Source: Paraphoma chrysanthemicola
Taxonomy: Eukaryota; Ascomycota; Dothideomycetes; Pleosporales; Phaeosphaeriaceae
Direction of reading: 5' to 3'
DNA: 64,000 nt
Assembly: GCA_020744225.1 (NCBI GenBank)
Contig: JAGMWG010000020.1
Location: forward strand, 992,001-1,056,000
Under the pieces are notes generated by a model. That model had not been told where the DNA came from and did no database searches. It saw only the letters and a program-made list of their open reading frames with translations. The position numbers were made by a program, and so were the translations under genes. Each line of letters starts with the position of its first letter. Position 1 is the first letter of the stretch. Positions 55,638-64,000 of the stretch are shown piece by piece.

Positions 55638-56153
55638 TCACCAGTTTGCAATGTCGTCCCCCAGTCTCCTCAATCCTACCCATCTCGGCTTCTCGGCCCA
55701 TCTATTCTTGACGCCCTCCGTCCTTCCAATCCTCAACCGCCACGACCAACTTTCCATCACCTCTCTGGAATGAAATCGCCAGAATTGCCATGAGCAGTCC
55801 TGTCCGCGGAAGCTTTCCAAGACACGGCGACCACCAGGATGCTCGTGAATGAAGGTGCTGCAGTCATATACAATGCTGTCTATGACGATATAGAGCTTGT
55901 CCTCCATAACTGCAGTCGCGATGGCAGACGCGGAAAAGAACGGTAAGTCAGCGTTCGGCGTTGAGGGAGAGATGAGAGCGTGCGGCAGACTGGGAGAGAT
56001 ATTTGAGTTTTGCAGCTTAGAAATGTCCTCGATGTATGCTACCTCCGGCGTTCTGCGAGCATGCTCATCTTTCACGCCACTTGGCACCGTTACCTCAACT
56101 TGGGAAGAGGTGAGATCGTGCTTTTTGTCGCCTAGCGCTTTCATCCAACCCAT
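55638..56153 (-). CDS. cytochrome b5-like heme-binding domain protein
   Basis: Intronless frame of 171 aa starting at ATG 56153 (MGWMKALGDKK). The C-terminal half is a cytochrome b5 fold: FFSASAIATAVMEDKLYIVI, DSIVYDCSTFIHEHPGG with the first heme-ligand His, then RVLESFRGQDCSWQFWRFHS with the second His. It ends EGVKNRWAEKPRWVGLRRLG. The first ~75 residues are hydrophilic and without a membrane segment, so it is probably soluble. It could pass electrons to an oxygenase or reductase; no such partner is adjacent. Family is clear; completeness at the N-terminus is less certain because a short upstream exon could be missed. Confidence 0.8.
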   Translation of the reverse strand: MGWMKALGDKKHDLTSSQVEVTVPSGVKDEHARRTPEVAYIEDISKLQNSNISPSLPHALISPSTPNADLPFFSASAIATAVMEDKLYIVIDSIVYDCSTFIHEHPGGRRVLESFRGQDCSWQFWRFHSREVMESWSWRLRIGRTEGVKNRWAEKPRWVGLRRLGDDIANW

Positions 56154-56670
56154 GACAAACGTCTTTGGTAGCTATAAATTGTGGGCTAGCAGGTTTGACG
56201 GTATCGAGCAAATGCGTGGTAAAAGCCTCGAAAACAGAATTTCATTGTTCAGGACTTTAGTGCAATGCGCAAAGCTTGCGGTATAGACTTACGGCAGTAT
56301 TTCGCGGAATTGAGACTAGACGCGGACATGGCGGCTTGACGCGAATCCGGAATCGCACTTACGAGGCGGAGATGACGGACTTTCGTCTCTAGCCATTCCG
56401 TTCAGTGTCACTACGTGCAGTGTGCTAGTCAGGTGTCTACCCCGCAATTATGTGCATATGCACGCTAGTCTCCCGAGCCGGTACTATGGATGCACTATTG
56501 CCTGGCGCTGGCATTTCGATGTCCAAGTCAACAATAGAACATTTAGGACCTCCATGATGCGTTGCTCTCAATTTTCAGCCGTCCTCATTACATGCACACA
56601 ATTTCAATATTAGCCTTGCTTTCTCTTTCTTAGAAATTGTGGACGGTACCCGCTCACATCTCCACTTAAG
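56154..56670. promoter_or_regulatory. divergent region, cytochrome b5-like and amidohydrolase genes
   Basis: A 517-bp region between start codons facing apart. No distinctive element was recognised. Confidence 0.45.
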
Positions 56671-58296
56671 ATGGCTCCAGCACGTGTTGATGAGCCTCCC
56701 GTATCGTGGCCAGCGGTCAGCGTGGAGCCCACGCCATACAATGGACCACCTCGAAATGTCGAGCCCATCAGCAAGATATCCTGGGATGACAGCCTCCAAC
56801 CCAAGAAATATAACATCTTCGGCACACATCCCGATTCCAAGATTCTGTTTCTAGATGTGAATATTCTTGATTCTACAGGCCGAGAACCATATCGGGGTGA
56901 TGTCTTCATTGAAGGTGCGTATGAATGTTGCGGCAAAGCTGAACCAATCGCGCTCGATATCCAAGCCTGACTTTGTGTCACAGGAGAGCGATTCTCCGCT
57001 GTCGGAGACGTGCCCAACCTGGAGCACCTCAAAGCTCAGCCTGGCGTTAGAGTTTTCCATGGGAAAGGACGAACGCTGATGTCAGGTCTGGGTGATGGAC
57101 ATACCCATTTCAGCTGGAATGGCGGTGATCTCGACCAGCTCGGTACGCTGGGAGTGGAAGAACACACACTTCTCACCATGCGAAGCGCACAGTGCTTCCT
57201 GGACTCTGGTTATACCATGTGTTTCGGCGCAGCATCAGCGAAAGAGCGACTGGATGTCGTGATCCGCGATGCGATTAATGCTGGAGACATTCCCGGCCCT
57301 CGCTATCTGGCCAACGGGAAGGAGATGGCACGGCGTGGTGGCGAGTTGGTCGGAGGAATCACTGCCTTTGCCGATGGACCGGACGAGATGAGACAGGTCA
57401 TCAAGCATCACGTTGGTCTAGGCGTGGACAGTATAAAGCTAAGCATAAGTGGGGAAGAGGTTCGCTCCTCCACATCGTGGCGTCAATGAGATCGTACTAA
57501 GATGCACCGCCAGATAACGGAGATCCGCTCGGCCCAAGATTGCTACTTTACTGACGAGGAGATGGCAGCTTGTGTTGACGAAGCCCACAAGCATGGAAAA
57601 CGTCTGTGCACTCACGCTCGCGCCCGCGATTCCGTCACCATGTCTGTCAAGCATGGCGTTGAAGCCATTTTCCATGCTTCGTACATTGACGATGTGGGCA
57701 TGGATATGCTCGAAAAAGCCAAAACAAAACATGTCGTGGTACCTGCGATCAACTGGCTAATATGCACCTTGTACGAAGCCGAGGCCTTTGGCTATCCCAA
57801 AGCAGTGGCTGAAAAGGTGGGCTACAAGCGCGAACTCGAAGCTGCAATTGCTGGACTGCGAGAAATGCACCGAAGAGGCATCGTCGTTCTGCCGGGTGGC
57901 GACTATGGCTTCGCATGGACACCGCATGGAACTTATGCACGGGACCTCGAACACTTTACAACTCTGCTGGGCTTCACTGCACACGAAGCCATCATTGCTG
58001 CCACAGCTGGAGTAGCAGCGCAGTTCATGCAGTCTCTTGAATTGGGCAAAGTTCAGCCTGGGTACTACGCAGACTGCATCTTGGTCGATGGAAATCCACT
58101 GGAGGAGATTGCGGTGCTGCAAAATCACGACAAGCTTAACGTGATTTGTATCAATGGCCGAGTTCATAAGGCTGGATTGAAAGAGTATGTGCCTCCGCCG
58201 ATTGCTGGTGAGCACAATGATGGGCATATTATTGTTCCAGATGGGAATTTTCCAGCTGTATCGAAAGCGATGCAGATTCAGTCGAAATTGTATTGA
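56671..58296 (+). CDS. amidohydrolase family metallohydrolase (imidazolonepropionase-like)
   Basis: Exons 56671-56914, 56984-57459 and 57514-58296; introns 56915-56983 (69 nt) and 57460-57513 (54 nt, with TACTAAG branch site). The product is 500 aa. The metal-dependent amidohydrolase barrel is complete: LMSGLGDGHTHFSWNG gives the HxH pair, KLSISGEE-ITEIRSAQD is rebuilt across intron 2, CTHARARDS and IFHASYIDD supply further His ligands, and LPGGDYGFAWTPHG supplies the Asp. The end KVQPGYYADCILVDGNPLEEI is typical. It hydrolyses a cyclic amide, carbamate or related bond in the cytosol; the substrate is unknown. No signal peptide is seen. Confidence 0.93.
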
Positions 58297-58406
58297 TCTA
58301 TGATGTATTAATCGAACATGTCTTGATTAAAAGCAAGATATTCACAAAACTATGATTAACGAGCTTTAGGAACGGCTGTATCATTTTCATTAATGTGAAG
58401 AGTTCA

Positions 58407-60564
58407 TCATACGACGCATGTTGAAAGCGGTACGCTGTTCAGAAAAGAGTCCCACTGATTCCAACTTGATGGCGAAGGTGTCATCCATAAATTAGGATCG
58501 AGACGACTCAGGATACTTTCCACATAGAACTGCGGAATTTGATCAACATTCCCGGCCATACTGTTGCTGTCGTTTGGCCAAGCGGAGGGACGGCGAGGAT
58601 CAGGAGACACCAGTGGTTCAGAAGCCGACTCTCCGCTTTCACTTAGCAATTGTGACGTCATAGGATGGTCACTGAGATCTATTGACCATGTCTCAACTGT
58701 GCTTCTGTATTGAATTAGTGGCAGCCACAGTGGTAGAGTTGTGGCAACTCACACGAGACGTCGCATGATGGGCGCGGCCTTTTCGCAGATCGAACTCACA
58801 TCAACCATGGTCTCGAACCTGGTTACACAATCTTTGACCCATGTGAGGATGTCAGGACATTCTTCGTTCCATGTGTTGCTGGTCAAGATGGCGATAAGCG
58901 TTACGGAAGCATGAAACGCGTGGAAGCTGCAAATGCCACGGAGATACCAATTGAAGGGAGAGAGCGTTGTAGAAGTAGAGAAGGTACGGTGTATCCGAAG
59001 GAGTTCTTTGGCGCTGTCAACACATCTCAGTATCGATTGACGATGCTGCGATGTATTTGATGACGAGATTCTCATCGACTTGTGGTGTAACAGTAGGGTT
59101 AGTTGATGAGCGTAACCATGCAAGATGTTTATATGCGCTTCATGGCACGCTGGTAATGGAGAAAATGTTGAATGCTCCATGTACCGCTCGTTCCAGCTAG
59201 ATTGTTCATGCAGGATCATCTCGTCCATCCTTCTGATGAGTGTTGATGAAGGTTGTGTTATGTTAAGGACAAGTGAGCGAATGTCGCTCGCAATTTCGTA
59301 TAGTCGAAACTTTAGTAATAGATACGACATCTGCGTGGCACCACCCGAAGTAATGGGCAAAACGTGGTCATCAGCGATCAGGTCGGAGTCGTTTAAATCG
59401 GCAGGGAGACGAACGCCCTCAGACGCTTCCCGCGGATCGGGTCCAAGGTGCCCAAGACTTGTATTCTGAAGCATGTATAGCATCATAACACTGGCCCAGC
59501 AGCGTCGACGTTCTTCAGACCTGACAACGTCCATTTCAAACTCTATGGGATCAACATGACACCCAATCGAGAGGGCAATATGATATGCCATACCCAGTAA
59601 GGTCCAAGTCTGCCCGTGGCTATGATTGATACCATATATCAACACGATGAGCGCCTGCAAAGTTGTCACGTTTTGTTGCCACAGATAGTTGTCCGATTCC
59701 AGACATTTCAAGGCGGCGGTACGATAACGTTCGGAAAGCTCGGTAACCATCTCCGCCGCTGTAGTACTCCAAGAAAGATCGCGGAGCAGCTGACTTGAAG
59801 AATCCAGGGCTGTCACTGCCGTGCCGAGAATTGCAAAAAGAAGTGCGAGCCATGATAAAGATGTAGACTGAGGTGCTTGCTCAAACTTGGCATATTGTTC
59901 GCGGAAAGTCGGCTCGTGTAAGAGATGGAATAGCTAGAGACAAGTCAGCCGATTGTTGGCACATGAAGGGCAGTGTGCATACCGAAGCGAAGGACTCGAG
60001 GTATACATCTACGAGCTGTCGGCAATGACTGCGAACGGGAAGGTAATTGAGAAGTTGGCTTATGTCGACATCTCGCCTACCAAAAGGAAATGGTCCCGAG
60101 CTTAAATCAATTGAACAGGCTGCAGCCTGTTGAGGGTCATGAAGCGAGTCGCGGATTTTATTTGACTCCTGTAATGGTATGAAGCGTACATGTCCAGATG
60201 TCGATACAGCCAGCAACCCCTTCTTGACTGGTGGGGCGAGTGTAAACTGTGCAGCTGCAGTGTTATTTGCACTTCCGTTTTGGGCTCGCAGTAGAGATTC
60301 TAGTTTCGCAACTCTTTCAGCAAGGTCTTCATTGACAGGATGGCTATTCGATACCCTTTGCTCAGATAGCGGTGATAGTGGCAGGACAGGGCGAGCTGGA
60401 GATGCAGTCTTATGGCCCCCAGCGTAAGAACATTCTGACGCGAGGCTCCTGCGAACGCACGTCTCGCAAGGAGGTGGCCCACGTGGCCTGCTGCAGCGTA
60501 TCTTGCGAAGGCGACATGGCTCACAACTGATAGGCAGACGTCTTTGACGACTTCGAGCAGACAT
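58407..60564 (-). CDS. Zn2Cys6 transcription factor with fungal_trans domain
   Basis: Exons 59983-60564, 58753-59933 and 58407-58704; introns 59934-59982 (49 nt) and 58705-58752 (48 nt). The product is 686 aa. The zinc cluster near the N-terminus is CEPCRLRKIRCSRPRGPPPCETCVRRSLASEC. A short coiled-coil dimerisation segment (EDLAERVAKLESLL) follows. The fungal_trans domain (PF04082 type) shows LFHLLHEPTFREQ, GMAYHIALSIGCHVDP and RRRCWASVMMLYM. The C-terminus is Ser/Pro/Asp-rich with aromatic residues, fitting an activation region. ATG 60564 is used; a TTG precedes it. Located between amidohydrolase and acetate-type transporter genes, it may regulate either. Confidence 0.92.
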
Positions 60565-61034
60565 TTGCAAATTGATTCGGGTGCAATGTGGTGCCAGTTG
60601 TTGGAAAGTGACAAGGAGCTGCGGAGAAAGCGGGGAAGAGAAAAGCTCCTCCCTCGGGTATAGTAGCAGTTGGTCACATTCTCGCTAAAGCGTCGCCACC
60701 AATGACATGGCCAAAAAAGGACACAGGGAGCGAATCAAGCCGTGAGACTTACCGTGCCGGGAGTATGCTCCTATTCTGTGCTCGCGTACGGCATTCAACT
60801 TGAGGCAACCCCGTGCACTCCTGACGGGTCACACAGCGTCCGTGATTGCAAGTCTTTTAGCCATCGAAATAATGAAATTTTCAAGTATTCACAAGTACTA
60901 CGGCTACTTGATTTAATTTAGCCATTCCAAATGTCATTCCTGATGCCATTCCGAGGGCTAGATAAGCTATCCTTATCAGGCCAAAGTGTCGCAAACTCTT
61001 TACGGGACCATGCGTTCTTGATATGAGTGCTTGT
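60565..61034. other. intergenic, Zn2Cys6 gene promoter
   Basis: Between two minus-strand genes. It holds the promoter of the regulator; nothing else was seen. Confidence 0.5.
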
Positions 61035-61877
61035 TCAATCATCCTTCTTCGACATTGGGAATACTGGGAGAGTGATTGGCGTAAGGCCGTCGGCCCAGAG
61101 TCCAGCGCATCCAGCCCAGTCTGTTGAAAGGAGTCAGGCACAACTCTTCAGAGTATATAACTTACTTACACGCGAAAAACCCTACAATAAAGCCGATGGA
61201 ATTCGCTGCCACCAAGACCTTGCTACTATTCGCCATATACCCGGCAGCGAGAAGTAGAAGCTCAACGTCAAGGAAGAAGAGTGTGAGAAACAGCACCCAT
61301 GAGCTTCGCATAGCGGCAACGGTATAGATCACAGTCAGGATGAACCATGCCCAACAGTACATAGCCAGCGCCTCATTGAATTCCGGGCGCAACTGACCAG
61401 TAGCCGAGTCTGTGTAAGCTGCAGAAGCGTGAGCACAGTGTCTAGCAATCAATTGGGTAGGAACAGCGACTGACATGCAATGATACCTGTTCCAGGGATG
61501 AATATCATAGCATAGGAGAAATTGAATGCAGCGTAGGACGGAAACACTGTTGCGCCAAATGTGTTCCCAGCCACGAATTCCATGATGCCCGCTATAAAAT
61601 GACATACTCCACCAAAGAACATCAACACGCCGACCAAAACATTGGGAGTCTGTATTCCCCGTGCGTGAACCCCGAGGATGGAAATTAGAAAGATCCCCGT
61701 TGCAAAAGATAGCAGGCCGAGAGGTGCCGGATTTGCAAGGCGACGGTGCACGACTGGTAGGGAAGGCTGATCTGTGCTGGCAATGTGCCCACCCTGCGTC
61801 CGAAGCTTTTCGAGGTGGTTGAGAGATGGGTTACCTTTTTCGACATTGACGTCGTCGCTCGAAGAAGTGCGAGCCAT
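61035..61877 (-). CDS. GPR1/FUN34/YaaH family (acetate/ammonium) transporter
   Basis: Exons 61475-61877, 61170-61418 and 61035-61120; introns 61419-61474 (56 nt) and 61121-61169 (49 nt). The product is 245 aa. After a hydrophilic N-terminus of about 45 residues comes the family signature NPAPLGLLSFATG, then six hydrophobic segments including GGVCHFIAGIMEFVAGNTF, FPSYAAFNFSYAMIFIPGTG, ALAMYCWAWFILT and a final GLTPITLPVFPMSKK tail. Yeast Ady2/Ato and Aspergillus AcpA of this family import acetate, and some are tied to ammonium export. For intron 1 the GTCAGT donor (giving GTGIIA-SYTD) is preferred over GTATCA. It is divergent from the FAH-family gene, consistent with organic-acid metabolism. 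Confidence 0.9.
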
Positions 61878-62465
61878 TGCGTTGAGACAAGAGATATACT
61901 AAGTAAGACTTCTCGGTGCTGCTAACAATGTCTTTATGGCGAGCGAGCTGCGCTCAGTGCCCCTTAAGCATCAGCTCTGATGACCATGAGACCCCGACCC
62001 ATTCAAGAACGCCATCCCCGCAGCCCAGTCTGGTGCGGGACTCCGGGGCCCCGCGGTGGCTTGGGTGTTGAATGGGCGGCTGTGAGGGACACGGAGGCAG
62101 TTGCGTGTTTGTGATGGGGAGCATTGGGCCAGCGCGACGCCGTGATCTCCGCTGCGGAGCTTGTTGCGCCCCGCTTCACTTTACGTCATCACCGCCATCT
62201 CCGCGCTGCTACCAACCCCGCCACGGCCAAATTCCGGAATGCATGCGGAGTCGCGAGCAAAATTGCTCTTACAAATGCTGGGGAGGATACTTCGGCATAC
62301 CCGCGGTCAGCGTAGCTCGAACGGGTCCAAGGCCACTGTCAGCTAGCTTTAGTATATGACGCGTCGCGTTTCTTGGATCAACACATCCAATTCTCGTAGG
62401 ATCTGTTCTACTTGACGTTCTCAACCTGAGGATATTTGATCACGTGCTGTTAGTCTCATACCGCC
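61878..62465. promoter_or_regulatory. divergent promoter of acetate-type transporter and FAH-hydrolase genes
   Basis: A 588-bp G+C-rich region between start codons facing apart. It holds the palindrome CGGGGCCCCG (62044-62053). Its arms, together with flanking bases, match the SYGGRG consensus of the carbon catabolite repressor CreA/Cre1 on both strands. The match is suggestive only. Confidence 0.45.
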
Positions 62466-64000
62466 ATGGCTACAGTCGAAGCTCGGAATGGGCACAAGTC
62501 CTTCACGAATTATGTCTCGTACCGAGATGCAGAAACAGGACGAGAACGCGTAGGACACTACGACCTCGAAAAGAAGACCATACAGCCCTTGGCATTTGTC
62601 TCTGGAACCCCGATAGACAACCTATACCAAGTTATTCAGGCTGGCGAAGCCAACGTCATCAGCGACGGCACCAGCGAGTCGTTACCGGTCTCGTCGACTA
62701 AAATACTTCCTCCATTTACTGGTCGAGACATACTTTGTGTAGGCAAAAATTATGCCGCGCATGCAAAAGAGTTCAATAGTTCAGGATTCGACAGCTCCGA
62801 TAAGGTCGATACGCCATCGCATCCAGTGATCTTCACGAAACGCTTCACATCGATCATTGCGGATGGCGAAGAGATTTACCCACACCCTGGCTTCACAGAC
62901 ACCGTCGACTATGAGGGCGAGATCGGTGTTGTTATCGGGAAACCTGGTTTCCGCATTACAGAGTCAAATGCAATGGACTATGTGTGGGGATATACTATCA
63001 TAAACGATATGACGGCGCGTGAGCGACAAAGGGACCACAAGCAATTCTATATCGGCAAATCACCAGACACATTCTGCCCCATGGTATGTAACATGAAATT
63101 CTGTCGGACAACGGTTGACATCCCATCAGGGCCCGATTGCTGTACCTGCGCAAGCCTTGGACAAGGTTCTACGAGTCCAGACGCATGTCAACGGGGAGCT
63201 ACGTCAGGACGCGACAACGGAAGACCTCATATTCTCGATTCCGTTTCTCATCAAGACCATGTCGGAAGGGCAAACGTTGATGCCAGGAGATGTTCTCGCG
63301 ACAGGAACTGTAAGTCTGCACGTCACAGAAAGTTGAAAGGTTAGTCTTCATGCTGACGATTCCTAGCCTGCCGGTGTTGGCATCGGACGGAAACCGCCAA
63401 TTTACCTCAAGTCTGGAGACACCGTGACGGTGTCAGTAACTGGCCTGGGCACGTTGACCAATCGAATCGGAGATACCAAGTCGACGAATCCCACACTGGA
63501 ACAGCTTTCAACCCACAGCCGCTTTCCGCAAATCAACATCTCTAGAAGCATTGACTCTTCAATCCTTACGCAGATCAACAACAAGCCGCTTTACTACAAA
63601 GTCAGTGGCCTCTCTTCTGGATCTCCAATTGTCTTTGTTCACGGTCTTGGTGGCAGCGCCGAATTCTTCACGCCACTCATCCAATCTCTCAGCCTCGAGA
63701 AGTCACATGCCTTGCACACCTTCGATCTGGAAGGTCATGGACTCTCTCCGACCTCGCCACTTTCCAAGCTCACGATGGATTCTTTTGCAGCAGATGTGAA
63801 TGGGGTGTTCGAAAAGGCGAACATATCATCGGGCGCCACCCTCGTCGCGCATTCGCTGGGAAGCCTCATCGCCGTCAAGTTTGCACTTCAGTATCCCGAA
63901 AAGGTTTCGAAGCTCACTCTGCTTGGACCGCCGCCATCACCGTTGCCAGAAGCCGGCGTTAACGCTACTTACGCTCGTGCCAAAACTGTTCGTACGAAAG
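62466..64000 (+). CDS. fumarylacetoacetate-hydrolase family enzyme fused to alpha/beta hydrolase (3' end outside window)
   Basis: Exons 62466-63083, 63130-63309 and 63367 to beyond the window; introns 63084-63129 (46 nt) and 63310-63366 (57 nt). The first part is FAH-family: ILCVGKNYAAHAKEF, VDYEGEIGVVIGKPG with the ExE metal ligands, YTIINDMTARERQ with Asp, and after the joins MPGDVLATGT-PAGVGIGRKP. Without a stop, the same frame continues through a linker (about 63450-63590) into an alpha/beta hydrolase: IVFVHGLGGSAEFF, FDLEGHGLSPTS and nucleophile elbow VAHSLGS, followed by FALQYPEKVSKLTLLGPPP. This second part resembles 3-oxoadipate enol-lactonase-like hydrolases. FAH enzymes split C-C bonds of acylpyruvates or diketo acids. 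The C-terminus with the catalytic acid and His is cut off. Confidence 0.88.

Overview
The window is nuclear DNA of a filamentous ascomycete (Pezizomycotina). Most genes are split by short GT-AG introns, usually 48-105 nt. Transcription units alternate between strands. The protein families are typically fungal: Zn2Cys6 regulators, RTA1 proteins, a rhodopsin-like seven-helix protein, a GMC oxidoreductase, and a bestrophin-like membrane protein. I favour Dothideomycetes from the overall gene flavour, but this is an inference and only moderately sure. I recognised no tRNA, rRNA, CRISPR array or intact transposon. Exon coordinates were worked out by hand from splice signals, reading phase and family motifs. 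Exons and introns are given inside each entry.

Region 1-14.6 kb holds housekeeping and accessory genes: the 3' end of IMP dehydrogenase, a NUDT19-like Nudix hydrolase, a small RNase III-like protein with a degraded active site, an AAAP-type amino acid transporter, an orphan conserved gene broken by one in-frame TAG, a seven-helix rhodopsin-like membrane protein, and a secreted GMC oxidoreductase. Region 14.6-17.2 kb is gene-poor and contains a probable relic.

Region 17.2-22 kb is a compact trio: RTA1-like, Upc2-like Zn2Cys6 regulator, RTA1-like. It suggests a membrane-lipid or sterol stress locus. Region 22.8-40.1 kb is mainly core metabolism and signalling: a nucleotidylyltransferase, a bestrophin-like channel with a histidine-rich tail, two SET-domain proteins, a RidA (Mmf1/Hmf1) protein with a 14-nt exon, adenine phosphoribosyltransferase, a homoserine kinase fused to AIR synthase (the most surprising gene here), and a large AAA+ ATPase.

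Region 41.2-64 kb reads like a catabolic region. It holds an SMP-30-type lactonase, an alpha/beta hydrolase, an SDR, a class II aldolase, a FMN-dependent 2-hydroxy-acid oxidase, two Zn2Cys6 regulators, a cytochrome b5-like protein, an amidohydrolase, a GPR1/FUN34/YaaH acetate-type transporter, and a fumarylacetoacetate-hydrolase family enzyme fused to an alpha/beta hydrolase that runs off the window end. Several neighbours are divergently paired across 0.5-0.7 kb. A lactone to hydroxy acid to diketo acid to pyruvate/lactate/acetate route is plausible for these activities, but the substrate is not shown by the sequence.
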